Shown: piece by piece, positions 18,187 through 26,551 of the stretch
Layout of the letters: every line of letters starts with the position of its first letter
How positions within the stretch are numbered: position 1 is the first letter of the stretch
Origin: Citromicrobium bathyomarinum
GTDB taxonomy: Bacteria; Pseudomonadota; Alphaproteobacteria; Sphingomonadales; Sphingomonadaceae
Assembly (NCBI GenBank): GCA_001306305.2
Contig: CP155577.1
Location: 1,281,001 to 1,345,000 of the forward strand
Direction of reading: 5' to 3'
Length of the DNA stretch: 64,000 nucleotides
Translations under genes and position numbers: made by a program
The notes under the pieces: model-generated
Told to the model about the DNA's origin: nothing
Databases searched by the model: none
The model's input: only the letters and a program-made list of their open reading frames with translations

Positions 18187-19118
18187 TGCGCACCCCCCGT
18201 TTTTCCGTGATTATCCCGGTTCACAATGCCGAACGCACGATCGCAGCGACGCTGCAAAGCGTGCGCGCGCAGTCTTTCCAGAACTTCGAGATCATCCTGA
18301 TCGACGACGGCTCGACCGATGACAGCATCCGCAAGATGCTGCCTTTCGCAGGCAATGACGAACGCGTGAGGCTGTTCGCGAAGAACCAGGAAGGCGTTTC
18401 GGCCACCCGCAATTTCGGCGCAGAGCTTGCCCGGGGTGAACTGCTTGCATTCCTCGATGCGGACGATTGCTGGCGTACCAACAAGCTGTTGCAGCACCAT
18501 CGCCTGCACGAGGTGTATCAAGGCCTGGAGGCGAGCTTCGCCAAGATCGCCTTCCGGTCTGAACGCGCAGACGGCACGCTGGCCGATCCGCTGACCTATT
18601 CCACCGTGCGACACGATCTGCTCCGTCTGGATACGGTCCTGTCGGAAAACCCTGTGTGCACCACCTCGAACCTCGTCATCAAGCGCGAGACCTTCCTTGC
18701 GATGGGCGGCTTCCATGACGGCATGAACCATGCCGAAGACCAGGAGTTTCTCGCTCGCTTCGTGGACGAGGGGCGCAAGATAGCCGGCATGGATCACTGG
18801 CTGGTGGATTACCGCCTCAGCCCGGACGGCCTGTCGTGCGATTACGAAGCCATGCTCGCAGGCTGGCGGGAGCTCGCTGCCAAATATGAAGGCCGCTTCG
18901 ACATGCGCCGGAGCGAAGCGATCTACTGCCGCTACCTCGCTCGCCGCATCCTGCGTGCAGGGGGCCCCGCGCGGCTGGCCAGGCAGATGGCCTTCGATGG
19001 CCTTCGTGCCGACTACCGCGCCTTCTTTTCCGACACACGCCGCGGCGGTCTGACGCTCGGCGCCGCGATTGGCAGCAGCCTGCTTCCGCAAGGGGTCCGG
19101 GCCAGCGTTTTCGCCTGA
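18186..19118 (+). CDS. Glycosyltransferase family 2
   Basis: 310 residues. The GT-A fold is clear: FSVIIPVHNAERTI at the N-terminus, FEIILIDDGSTDDS, GVSATRNFGAELARGELLAFLDADD (DxD), then GGFHDGMNHAEDQEFLARF in the acceptor region. It adds a sugar from a nucleotide donor to the growing repeat unit at the cytoplasmic face of the membrane. Donor and linkage cannot be read from sequence. The ATG overlaps the flippase stop; the next gene begins 27 bp downstream after an AAGGGGA ribosome site. Confidence 0.9.
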   Translation: MRTPRFSVIIPVHNAERTIAATLQSVRAQSFQNFEIILIDDGSTDDSIRKMLPFAGNDERVRLFAKNQEGVSATRNFGAELARGELLAFLDADDCWRTNKLLQHHRLHEVYQGLEASFAKIAFRSERADGTLADPLTYSTVRHDLLRLDTVLSENPVCTTSNLVIKRETFLAMGGFHDGMNHAEDQEFLARFVDEGRKIAGMDHWLVDYRLSPDGLSCDYEAMLAGWRELAAKYEGRFDMRRSEAIYCRYLARRILRAGGPARLARQMAFDGLRADYRAFFSDTRRGGLTLGAAIGSSLLPQGVRASVFA

Positions 19119-19145
19119 TTTCAAGATATTCGAAGGGGACTACCA

Positions 19146-20135
19146 GTGACCAATCCGAAAATTTCCGTCGTGATGCCCGTCTACAATGTTCAAGACTATG
19201 TGGCCGAAGCCATCCAGTCCGTTCTGGCGCAGACCTTCACCGATTTCGAACTGATCATCGTCGACGACGGTGGGCAGGACGGATCGATGGAAATCGTGCA
19301 CAGCTTCTATGACGAGCGCATCCGCATCATCACCCAGGCCAACCGGGGCCTCGCCGGTGCTCGAAACAGCGGAATTGCCGAGGCGCGTGCGCCCTACATC
19401 GCGCTGCTCGATTCCGACGATCGCTGGCACCCGGAAAAGCTGCGCCTGCACTATGTGCATCTGGAAGCCGACAAGTCGATCGGCGTCAGCTTTTCGGGTT
19501 CGCGCATGATCGATAAGGTCGGCAACGAGCTTGCGCTGGCCATGCGTCCCAAGCTGACCGGTATTCGCCCTGAAGATATCCTCCGCCGCAACCCGATCGG
19601 TAATGGCAGCGCTCCGGTGCTGCGTCGTTCGGCCATCGACGCCGCGATGTTCGCCCATCCGGAAGAACCTTGGCGCACATGCTGGTTCGACGAGAATTTC
19701 CGCCAGTCGGAAGACATCGACCTGTGGGTTCGTCTCTCGGCTGCACATGGCGTGCGGTTCGAAGGGATTGCGGGTGAGCTGACCGAATACCGCATCGTCG
19801 GCGGTGCGCTGTCGGCCAACATCGTGAAGCAGTATCTCAGCTGGACCGCGATGCTGGACAAAGCCTCGCTCTACGCACCCGAACTGGTGGCGCGGCATGG
19901 CGATGCGGCCCGCGCCTATCAGTTGCGCTACCTGGCCCGCCGCGCGATTCAGCTGGGCAATGTCGAACTGGCGGCCGACCTGTTCGGCAAGGCCGTCCGC
20001 CTCGAACCGCGCATGCTTTTGGCGGAACCGGGCAAGAGCGTAACTACCGCCGGTGCAGTCATGGCAGCGAAGGTGCTTGGCCCTGAACGCTTCCGCGCGA
20101 TTTCGAAGTGCTATCTGAAGGAGGCCGCAGCATGA
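19146..20135 (+). CDS. Glycosyltransferase family 2
   Basis: 329 residues, GTG start. Same architecture as the upstream neighbour: ISVVMPVYNVQDYVAEAI, FELIIVDDGGQDGS, GLAGARNSGIAEARAPYIALLDSDD (DxD), then a region ending in YLARRAIQLGNVELAADLFGKAVRL that resembles one TPR-like helix pair. It is a likely second repeat-unit assembly enzyme. The two GT2 genes share family motifs but differ enough not to be a recent duplication. The stop overlaps the next ATG (ATGA). Confidence 0.9.
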   Translation: MTNPKISVVMPVYNVQDYVAEAIQSVLAQTFTDFELIIVDDGGQDGSMEIVHSFYDERIRIITQANRGLAGARNSGIAEARAPYIALLDSDDRWHPEKLRLHYVHLEADKSIGVSFSGSRMIDKVGNELALAMRPKLTGIRPEDILRRNPIGNGSAPVLRRSAIDAAMFAHPEEPWRTCWFDENFRQSEDIDLWVRLSAAHGVRFEGIAGELTEYRIVGGALSANIVKQYLSWTAMLDKASLYAPELVARHGDAARAYQLRYLARRAIQLGNVELAADLFGKAVRLEPRMLLAEPGKSVTTAGAVMAAKVLGPERFRAISKCYLKEAAA

Positions 20136-21163
20136 TCGACGTCGTCCATCTGCTCGACGATTTTGCCTTCGGCGGCGTAACCCGGGCGCTCACCGTGTTC
20201 GACCGCCCGGAATTGACCGAGCATGCCCGGTCGCGAACCGTCGCCATCGGCAAGGACAGGCTGGCCGAAAGGTACGATGCCGATCTTCTGGTCACGCATG
20301 TGCCGCCCTCGTGGGCGCGGCTGGGGTTCCTTGTGTCGCTGCGCGTGCGCAACCGGGATGCTCGCCTCGTCCATGTGGAGCACAGCTACACAGAGGGGTT
20401 CGTCCGCGAAAATGTGAAGGCACCGCGCAGGTTCGTGACACTGCTGCGGCTCGCTTTTTCGCTGTACGACGAGATTATCTGCGTCTCGCGCGCGCAACAC
20501 GACTGGCTTGCGAACGACATCGGCATCCCGAGCAACAAGCTGCGCGTCATTCACCCGTGGTGCGGGCGCGAGGAGCTGTTCGCACTGCCGACAGTGCCCC
20601 TGGATCGAGAGCGCCCTTTGCGCCTTGTCGCTTACGGCCGTTTTGCCAGCGTGAAGAACTTCACGGCATTGATCGAAGCCGTGTGGCTGTTCGTGCCTGG
20701 CGACATCGATCTCCAGCTGATCGGTGACGGGCCGGAAATGGCCGCAATGCGTGAGGCGGCCGGAGACCATCCCCACATTCATTTCAGGGGGCGGATCGAC
20801 GACCCGGCCGAATTCCTCGGCGATTGCCATGCCGTGATCGTGCCCTCGCGCCATGAGGCGTTCGGCCTTGTCGCGACCGAGGCGCGGATGGCTGCGCGGC
20901 CGATCCTGGTCGCCGATGTCGACGGGCTGCCCGAACAGGTCGGCCTGGCTGGCCTCGCCCGACCGATGCGCACGCCGGATGAAATCGCGGTGGCGATCGA
21001 CCAGTTCGGCAAGCTGCCGCTCCACGCGATGGGTCGTGCCGGACGGCGCAGGGTAGCGGGGCTGCCGGCGGCGATCCTGGCCGGCTGGAAGGACGTATTC
21101 GCAGATGCCGGAAGCGAAACGGCGGGCAGGGTTGTTGTCCCGTTTCTGAAAAAGGCAGCCTGA
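20132..21163 (+). CDS. Glycosyltransferase, GT4 (GT-B fold)
   Basis: 343 residues. N-terminal half: IDVVHLLDDFAFGGVTRAL and EIICVSRAQHDWL. C-terminal nucleotide-sugar half: LRLVAYGRFASVKNFTALIEAV, LIGDGPEMAAM, IHFRGRIDDPAEFLGDCHAVIVPSRHEAFGLVATEARMAARPI, with the E-x7-E motif of GT4 enzymes. It is a retaining glycosyltransferase for the EPS repeat unit. The ATG at 20132 overlaps the preceding stop (ATGA) and follows a strong AGGAGG; an in-frame ATG at 20108 is less likely. Last gene of the operon, followed by a strong terminator. Confidence 0.88.
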   Translation: MIDVVHLLDDFAFGGVTRALTVFDRPELTEHARSRTVAIGKDRLAERYDADLLVTHVPPSWARLGFLVSLRVRNRDARLVHVEHSYTEGFVRENVKAPRRFVTLLRLAFSLYDEIICVSRAQHDWLANDIGIPSNKLRVIHPWCGREELFALPTVPLDRERPLRLVAYGRFASVKNFTALIEAVWLFVPGDIDLQLIGDGPEMAAMREAAGDHPHIHFRGRIDDPAEFLGDCHAVIVPSRHEAFGLVATEARMAARPILVADVDGLPEQVGLAGLARPMRTPDEIAVAIDQFGKLPLHAMGRAGRRRVAGLPAAILAGWKDVFADAGSETAGRVVVPFLKKAA

Positions 21164-21195
21164 AGCGAGCCGTGTTCCCCCTTTCGGGCTCGCCG

Positions 21196-21235
21196 GGGCC
21201 GCTCCGCTGCATATCGCAGCGGGGCGGCCCTTTTT
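21196..21235 (+). terminator. Rho-independent terminator of the flippase/GT operon
   Basis: A 15-bp stem (GGGCCGCTCCGCTGC paired with GCAGCGGGGCGGCCC, one G-T pair) with a five-base ATATC loop, followed directly by TTTTT. It lies about 30 bp after the GT4 stop codon and separates the EPS operon from the MOSC gene. Confidence 0.9.
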
Positions 21236-21290
21236 CATGGCATCGTGCCAGGCTATTTGCGCCTGTTTCGCGTTGGCTTATTCCTTGGCC

Positions 21291-21851
21291 ATGGCCCAAA
21301 CGACTGTTCCATCGCCACGTGTGTTATCGGTATCGCAAAGCGGCGGGCACAGGTTTTCAAAACAACCGGTCGAGCGGATCGAGCTCGAACGAGGGCGGGG
21401 GGTCAGGGGCGATGCTCATGCTGGCGAGCGTGTCCAACACCTCTCGCGCGTGCGGGCCGATCCCACCCAGCCGAACCTGCGTCAGGTCCACCTGATCCAT
21501 GGCGAACTGCTGGAGCAGCTTTCTGCCCGAGGTTTCTGCGTGAACCCCGGCGACCTGGGAGAGAACATCACCACTCGGGGGATCGACCTGCTTGCCTTGC
21601 CCAAGGGCACCCTCCTTGAAATCGGGGCCGGCGCGGTGCTGGAAGTCACTGGTCTGAGGAACCCGTGCAGGCAGATCGAGGCATTCGAAGAGGGACTGCT
21701 TGCCGCAGTACTCGATCGGACGTCTGACGGTGCGGTGATCCGCAAAGCCGGGATCATGAGCGTGGTGGTCGCTGGCGGGACAGTCGCGATCGGCGATTCG
21801 ATCAGGGTGCGGTTGCCGGTTGAGCCGCATCTTCCTCTGGAACCTGTCTAG
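21291..21851 (+). CDS. MOSC domain protein
   Basis: 186 residues with MOSC family features: GVRGDAHAGERVQH, RQVHLIHGELLEQL, GDLGENITTRGIDLLALPKGTLLEIG and LRNPCRQIEAF with the conserved cysteine. MOSC domains bind molybdenum-cofactor-like or sulfur carriers; the substrate here is unknown. The start is uncertain: ATG 21291 has a weak ribosome site, and an in-frame ATG at 21237 is possible but lies against the upstream terminator. It converges with, and overlaps by 50 bp, the end of the Wzy-like gene. It looks like a non-EPS passenger between two EPS operons. Confidence 0.8.
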   Translation: MAQTTVPSPRVLSVSQSGGHRFSKQPVERIELERGRGVRGDAHAGERVQHLSRVRADPTQPNLRQVHLIHGELLEQLSARGFCVNPGDLGENITTRGIDLLALPKGTLLEIGAGAVLEVTGLRNPCRQIEAFEEGLLAAVLDRTSDGAVIRKAGIMSVVVAGGTVAIGDSIRVRLPVEPHLPLEPV

Positions 21852-23127
21852 CCCCGTCGCGCTGCACTTCGTAGCTGCGGGCGGCGAGCACCTTGCCCAC
21901 CAGAACCAGCGCGGGCCAGTAAAGGTAGGCGAGGATCTCCAGGTTCTCACCGAAGCTGTAGAGCACCATAACAAATACCATCGACAGTGCGACCCGCTCG
22001 GCGCTGCCTTGGCGTGCGCGCCATGCCAGCACCAGCAGCGTGCTGAACAGCGGCACCGCCAGCGCGATCGCGCCGGTCAGGCCTTTGACGAAGAGCAGGC
22101 CGTACCAGCTGTGATGACTGCCGATAGGCATGTATTCGACCAGATGCGGCCCGTTTTCGACGATCCCGTGGCCGAACCAGTAAGCTTCGCCCTGCCAGCG
22201 TTCGATCGCGATGCGACCCAGGGCAGCACGCACCCGGCTGGAGTCGGCTCGCGCGGCAGAGAAATCATTCATCAGCGCTTCGAGTACCTCGATCAGCGCA
22301 GGGCCGAAGATCCCCAGCAGCACCATCGCCGGGGCGGCAAGGTACCACATCCACGCGCGGTCCATGCGGCCAAGGCCCCACACGATCGGAGCGATCACCG
22401 CCAGCGCGACCAGCGCCAGCCTCGATTGCGAGAGGATCGCCAGCACCAGCCCGGCGACGATGCCGACGGTGCGCCAGCCCACGTGCTTGTCGCGTGCTGC
22501 GAGCAGGACGAAGATCACCGCGACCATCCCGGCCGCGGGGGACCAGGGTGCGAAGAACTGCCAGCGCGGCGTGCCGGCGCCCGGCTCGATCGTATAGAGC
22601 GTGGTCGCGAAATATTCCGGCCCCGGACCGCCGACGGCCTTGAGCGGAGAGACCCACAGCGTTTCGGGCAATCCGATGAAGGGTGCGAGCAGGAACAGCG
22701 GCAGCAGCATCAGCGTCTGCGCTCCCAGCTTGCAGACCGCGCGATAGATCACTTCCTCGCGCACCTGCAGCAACGCGCCGGCCAGTGGGAAGAGCGCGAT
22801 CAGCGCCCAGCCTTTGGCCCAGCCGATCGAGGACTTGATCGTCTTGCCTGTGCCCAGATCGAAGTTCGCGTGACCTGCCCACAGGATCAGCAACATCGCC
22901 GCCATCCCCACGATCCACAGCCAGATTGTCAGCGGGAGGAGGGCAAAGCGCTCGCTCACCGTGCGGTCGACATAGGCCAGCCAGCACGCCATCAGCGCGA
23001 GCGTCCAGCCGATCACCGGTCCGGAGATGTACAGTCCACCCACCAGCCAGAGCAGCCAGGTGGACTGTATCGCGACCGAGATTAGGCGTTCGGCAGGAGT
23101 TTGCGGATGATCGGTTGACGCAGCCAC
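21802..23127 (-). CDS. O-antigen ligase/polymerase family membrane protein (Wzy-like)
   Basis: 441 residues, about 11 membrane spans, GTG start. The C-terminal periplasmic loop and helix (WFGHGIVENGPHLVEYMPIGSHHSWYGLLFVKGLTG) carry the Wzy_C pattern with the conserved His and Trp-Tyr. In this cluster it is most likely the EPS polymerase joining repeat units on the outer face of the inner membrane; a ligase role cannot be excluded. The start lies 46 bp inside the Wzz-like gene, implying translational coupling. Last gene of the minus-strand export operon. Confidence 0.8.
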   Translation of the reverse strand: MAASTDHPQTPAERLISVAIQSTWLLWLVGGLYISGPVIGWTLALMACWLAYVDRTVSERFALLPLTIWLWIVGMAAMLLILWAGHANFDLGTGKTIKSSIGWAKGWALIALFPLAGALLQVREEVIYRAVCKLGAQTLMLLPLFLLAPFIGLPETLWVSPLKAVGGPGPEYFATTLYTIEPGAGTPRWQFFAPWSPAAGMVAVIFVLLAARDKHVGWRTVGIVAGLVLAILSQSRLALVALAVIAPIVWGLGRMDRAWMWYLAAPAMVLLGIFGPALIEVLEALMNDFSAARADSSRVRAALGRIAIERWQGEAYWFGHGIVENGPHLVEYMPIGSHHSWYGLLFVKGLTGAIALAVPLFSTLLVLAWRARQGSAERVALSMVFVMVLYSFGENLEILAYLYWPALVLVGKVLAARSYEVQRDGARQVPEEDAAQPATAP

Positions 23128-24503
23128 AGCAGCAGGAACCCAAAGAGGACAAAGATGCTGGCACCAAGGGCACCGGCGAGGGCGATGATCGGCGAGGGTG
23201 CCGAACGGCTGCGCGGCAGCGACGGCACTTCCAGCGTCTGGACCAGCGGATAGGAGGCGAACGGATCGGCCTTGTTGGTATCGAGCCGGGCCAGCGCGGA
23301 GCTGAACACGGCTTCGGCAACGCGCAGGTCGCGCACCAGCCCGGCAAGCGTCGACGCCTGCGCCACAAGCTCGTCGCTGCGGCCAGATTCCTGAGAGATC
23401 TGGCGCCGCAGTTCTGCCAGCGCGGCCTGGTTGCCCGCGTGCATGCTATCACGATTGGTCAGCGTTTCGAACAGCCGTTCACGCGTGTCCGACACCGCGA
23501 GATCGGAAAAGGCGAGCACATCCTTGTTGCTGGCACCGGTCAGGCGGGCACCGCGGCGGGCCAGCGCATCGCGCAGTTCGGAGCGTTCTGCGCCGAGCTT
23601 TTCCATCGCGCCATGGGCCGAACCGAGCGTGCCACCGCGCTGCGTCTCTTCGCCGACCGTCGCGGCATAGCGCGTAAGCAGCTGCGAGAAGACGGGATCG
23701 GCCTTCAGCTGCATCGCCAGCCGCGCCTGCGGAATGCTGATCTGCAACGAGGACGCCAGACGACCGGCGGTGCCGCCGCTTTCGGCCACAAGCACGCGGC
23801 GGTCGCGCTCGGCGGCCTTCATCTGGTCGAGACTGGAGACCCGCCCGGCAAACTGGTCGAGCGAGACGAGCCCGGTTTCGCCCTGGAACTGCAGCAGCGC
23901 CGCCTGCGCGGCATCGACCTTGTGTTCCAGTTCGGCGATCCTGCGCGCGTCTGCCTTTTCGCGCGTTGCCGCCTCATCTTTGCGCAGCGTGTCGAGCGCG
24001 GCCATGAAGGCAGCCTGCACATGCTCCATCCGGTCGCGCGCCTGCTCGGGCGAGGTGCCGGGGATGGTCAGTTCAATGAGGTTGGTCTGGTCGATGAGCT
24101 TGATCTGCGGCGCGGGAAAGGCGCTCTCGTCTTCCCCTGCTCGTTTGGCCGCATCGCGAAGCACGACATCGGACGTGATCAGCCGCTTGTAGTTTTCCGT
24201 CGGGCTCAGCGTGGTGCTGGAGAAAGCGGACGCCGAGGTCGACGTCGCCTGGCCGATCGACTCCAGGTTGACCGAGCCGCCCACGCCCGAACCGGGGAGG
24301 ATCAGCGTCATCCGGCTGTCGTAACGGTCGGGCACCAGCGCCAGATAGGCGATGGTGACGATCCAGATCGCCGCCAGGGGTATCGCCATGGTGACGATGT
24401 AGCGGCGATAGCGGCCGACCGCGGGCATGCCGTCGCGAACGAAGGCCCATACCCGAAGCAGCCAGCGCGGTGCGGGTTTGTAATAGGGATCGTTGCGGTC
24501 CAT
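23082..24503 (-). CDS. Chain-length determinant (Wzz family) inner-membrane protein
   Basis: 473 residues. One membrane span near 38-58 (VTMAIPLAAIWIVTIAYLALVP), a long helical, partly coiled-coil periplasmic region rich in Ala/Glu/Arg, and a second span near 440-462 (IIALAGALGASIFVLFGFLLLWLR) just after a Pro-Ser-rich segment. This is the polysaccharide co-polymerase layout. There is no C-terminal tyrosine kinase domain, and no separate BY-kinase is seen in the locus. ATG overlaps the stop of the Wza-like gene (TGATG). It likely links polymerisation to export. Confidence 0.85.
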   Translation of the reverse strand: MDRNDPYYKPAPRWLLRVWAFVRDGMPAVGRYRRYIVTMAIPLAAIWIVTIAYLALVPDRYDSRMTLILPGSGVGGSVNLESIGQATSTSASAFSSTTLSPTENYKRLITSDVVLRDAAKRAGEDESAFPAPQIKLIDQTNLIELTIPGTSPEQARDRMEHVQAAFMAALDTLRKDEAATREKADARRIAELEHKVDAAQAALLQFQGETGLVSLDQFAGRVSSLDQMKAAERDRRVLVAESGGTAGRLASSLQISIPQARLAMQLKADPVFSQLLTRYAATVGEETQRGGTLGSAHGAMEKLGAERSELRDALARRGARLTGASNKDVLAFSDLAVSDTRERLFETLTNRDSMHAGNQAALAELRRQISQESGRSDELVAQASTLAGLVRDLRVAEAVFSSALARLDTNKADPFASYPLVQTLEVPSLPRSRSAPSPIIALAGALGASIFVLFGFLLLWLRQPIIRKLLPNA

Positions 24504-25747
24504 CAGTCGGCTCCGCTGAGCAGGATGGCCGGGGTGACACTGCCCGCAGCATTGCCGATCGAGCCGATAACTTCGTTCAGGTTCGACAGGCGGCTATCGT
24601 AGCAGGCGATCGCATCGTTGGGCATCAGCAGCGGATTGGCCGCATCGCGTCCCGCGCCGCGCACGAGCTTTTCGATGTCGCGCTCCACGACGATGCTCTG
24701 GCCGTTGAGCGGGTTGCGCGAGATCAGCACCGCGCGCCGATCCGACTGCATGTAGGACCCGCCCACGCAGTTCATCGCCACCAACGCCTGCAACAGCCGC
24801 GTGCCGTAGGGCAGGGAGGTGGTATCCGACCCGATGCCAGCGCCCGCGTTGTTGTTGGCGCCCTTGGTCAGGTTGGACATGAAGACCTTGATCCCCGGAG
24901 GCGTGAGCGGGGTGGGGCGGGCCAGCGCGGGATCGAAGCAACCGCGGCTGGGCACGATCACCCGGTCGCCCGCGGCAATCGTAACGTCGTTCGCGGTCCA
25001 GCCACGCGCCAAGCCGGAAAGGTCCAGCTCGACATAGGCATCGCCGCGAATGAGATAGATGCGCTGCACGTCGGCATCGGGGCGAACACCGCCCGCTGCG
25101 CGGATCGCGGTGGCTACGCTGCGCGATACGTTGTCGTCGCCGCGCACATCGCCTTCCTTCAGGCCGATGCGGCTTTCCGGCGTGCGTTCCCCGGCGCGCA
25201 CCGCGCCTTCCATGAACACCGCGCCCGATACCGCGACGGGCACGCCTGCGGCTTCGATCAGCGAGAGCGACACGGCATTGCGCAGCGGCCGGACCACGCC
25301 CGATCGCACCAGCTCGGCACGGATCGTCTGCTCAGCTTCGGTGATCGAGCGGCCTGCCAGCATCAGCGGCTGGTGGCCGGGCACCACGATCGTGCCGTTG
25401 CTTTCGATCACATAAGTGCCGCCAAGCTCGCCCTCGTCGCCCAGCAGGCTCAGCGTCAGCCTGTCTCCCGGGGAGAGGGTGGAGGTGCGCGCGAGGAATT
25501 CCTCGGGCCGCGCCCGGCGCAGCGTGTCGAGCTCGCGCGGCGCGCGCCAGTCACAGGTCGGCGCACCGCGCGCGGCCGGCGCGGCCATGACCCAGTCGCC
25601 TTCGGGGTGGCCGCTGGTGCGCCCCAGGTCCTGGCCAGGCAGCCACGCGGAGCCGGAAATGTTGGCCGGGGCAGGGCCCGACACGCAGGCACCCAGCGAA
25701 GCCGCCATTGCAAGCACGGAAATGCGGCGATTGAAATTGAAAGACAT
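24503..25747 (-). CDS. Polysaccharide export outer-membrane lipoprotein (Wza-like)
   Basis: 414 residues. A lipoprotein signal (MSFNFNRRISVLAMAASLGAC, lipid on Cys21) is followed by a poly-export domain (GDRLTLSLLGDEGELGGTYVIESNGTIVVPG) and SLBB-like repeats, including DAYVELDLSGLARGWTANDVTIAAGDRVIVPSRG. It should form the outer-membrane export channel. The ATG at 25747 is chosen because the lipobox fits and the sigma-54 promoter at 25784-25802 predicts a transcript start near 25775, after the in-frame upstream start. First gene of the minus-strand operon with the Wzz- and Wzy-like genes. Confidence 0.9.
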   Translation of the reverse strand: MSFNFNRRISVLAMAASLGACVSGPAPANISGSAWLPGQDLGRTSGHPEGDWVMAAPAARGAPTCDWRAPRELDTLRRARPEEFLARTSTLSPGDRLTLSLLGDEGELGGTYVIESNGTIVVPGHQPLMLAGRSITEAEQTIRAELVRSGVVRPLRNAVSLSLIEAAGVPVAVSGAVFMEGAVRAGERTPESRIGLKEGDVRGDDNVSRSVATAIRAAGGVRPDADVQRIYLIRGDAYVELDLSGLARGWTANDVTIAAGDRVIVPSRGCFDPALARPTPLTPPGIKVFMSNLTKGANNNAGAGIGSDTTSLPYGTRLLQALVAMNCVGGSYMQSDRRAVLISRNPLNGQSIVVERDIEKLVRGAGRDAANPLLMPNDAIACYDSRLSNLNEVIGSIGNAAGSVTPAILLSGAD

Positions 25748-25783
25748 CGAACCTGACCCTCTGGATTGCATTTGGGCCAGATG

Positions 25784-25802
25784 TTTCAAGGAGCGTGCCA
25801 GA
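25784..25802 (-). promoter_or_regulatory. Sigma-54 promoter of the Wza-Wzz-Wzy operon
   Basis: The minus strand reads CTGGCACGCTCCTTGAAAC: perfect TGGCACG at -24 and TTGA at -12 with ten bases between GG and GA. The core is almost the same as the promoter of the flippase operon at 16859. Predicted start near 25775 leaves a leader of about 28 nt before the ATG at 25747. Confidence 0.75.
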
Positions 25803-25854
25803 TGGCGCGCATCCCCGGTTTTGGGCGATCGGAGGGGGCTTCAGTTGCGCCTTT

Positions 25855-25910
25855 CGCATTTTGCGAGGGCGCATCTTCGCAATTTGCAAAGGCTTTTCGC
25901 ATTATGCATC
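25855..25910. promoter_or_regulatory. Three tandem TCGCA-N3-TGCGA-type activator sites
   Basis: TCGCATTTTGCGA (25855-25867, perfect palindrome), TCGCAATTTGCAA (25878-25890) and TCGCATTATGCAT (25898-25910). Centres are 23 and 20 bp apart, close to two helical turns, so the sites face one side of the DNA. They lie between two divergent sigma-54 promoters, 50-110 bp from each. The same motif with the same 23-bp first spacing occurs at 16738-16773. Most likely the binding sites of the sigma-54 activator encoded at 26551. Confidence 0.75.
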
Positions 25911-25949
25911 AGCCAATGGCCAGGATGCACGCTTTTCCGTCGCTCAAAA

Positions 25950-25966
25950 CCGGCACGCATCTTGCT
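25950..25966 (+). promoter_or_regulatory. Sigma-54 promoter of the H-NOX/response regulator operon
   Basis: CCGGCACGCATCTTGCT has GG at 25952-25953 and GC at 25964-25965, ten bases apart, and a full TTGCT -12 element; only the T of TGGCAC is changed. Predicted start near 25977 gives a leader of about 40 nt to the TTG start at 26018 and excludes the upstream in-frame ATG codons. The regulator would therefore activate its own operon. Confidence 0.8.
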
Positions 25967-26017
25967 CCTGTAAATGCGTTCGCGCGAAAGCGCTCTCCGC
26001 TGAGACAGGAGCTTCCG

Positions 26018-26551
26018 TTGAAAGGCCTTATATTTTCCGAACTCATTCGCTTTATGGAAGAAAAGCAAAATCCGCTATTCGTGGAGCAGGTAATCGCCGC
26101 GGCGGACCTGCCTAACGACGCGGCATTTTCCCGCATTGGCGTGTATCCCACAGCGCATGCATTGCTTCTCGTGGGGGCTGCGTCGCAATTATCGGGTATT
26201 CCGGTTGCCGCTCTGTGCGAGGAATTCGGCACATACCTGTTCGGGCGCTTCAATATTCTCTACCCTGAGATCATGTCGTCCTATTCCACCGCCGAAAGCC
26301 TGCTCGAACATGTCCGCGGGCACATCCACGAGGATGTGAAGGTGCTCTATCCCGACGCCACCCCTCCCGAAGTGACCATAAGGACGCAGGACGACCAGTG
26401 CATCGTCGAATATCGGTCGCACCGTCCTCTGGCGCATATTGCATGCGGTCTGATCCGGGGGTGTCTCGACCACTTCGGTGACGAGCGAAAGATCGAATGG
26501 GTCAACTGTAGCGAGAGCGGCGACGCCGCCACATTCAGGATTGCGGCATAA
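26018..26551 (+). CDS. H-NOX haem-binding gas sensor (HNOB domain)
   Basis: 177 residues, the size of a stand-alone H-NOX. The TTG at 26018 has AGGAG six bases upstream and gives the family N-terminus MKGLIFSEL. Proximal haem ligand: His104 in HIHEDVKVLYPDATPP, matching the IH..V..LY pattern of Shewanella H-NOX. The porphyrin-binding YxSxR motif is intact (Tyr132, Ser134, Arg136). The position equivalent to the distal O2-binding tyrosine of Thermoanaerobacter H-NOX (five residues after the Arg) is Ile141, so NO rather than O2 is the likely ligand. It is cytosolic. Its stop overlaps the start of the sigma-54 response regulator by one base (TAATG). H-NOX proteins usually act on kinases or cyclic-di-GMP enzymes; here the only linked partner is a response regulator. 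Confidence 0.9.
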   Translation: MKGLIFSELIRFMEEKQNPLFVEQVIAAADLPNDAAFSRIGVYPTAHALLLVGAASQLSGIPVAALCEEFGTYLFGRFNILYPEIMSSYSTAESLLEHVRGHIHEDVKVLYPDATPPEVTIRTQDDQCIVEYRSHRPLAHIACGLIRGCLDHFGDERKIEWVNCSESGDAATFRIAA

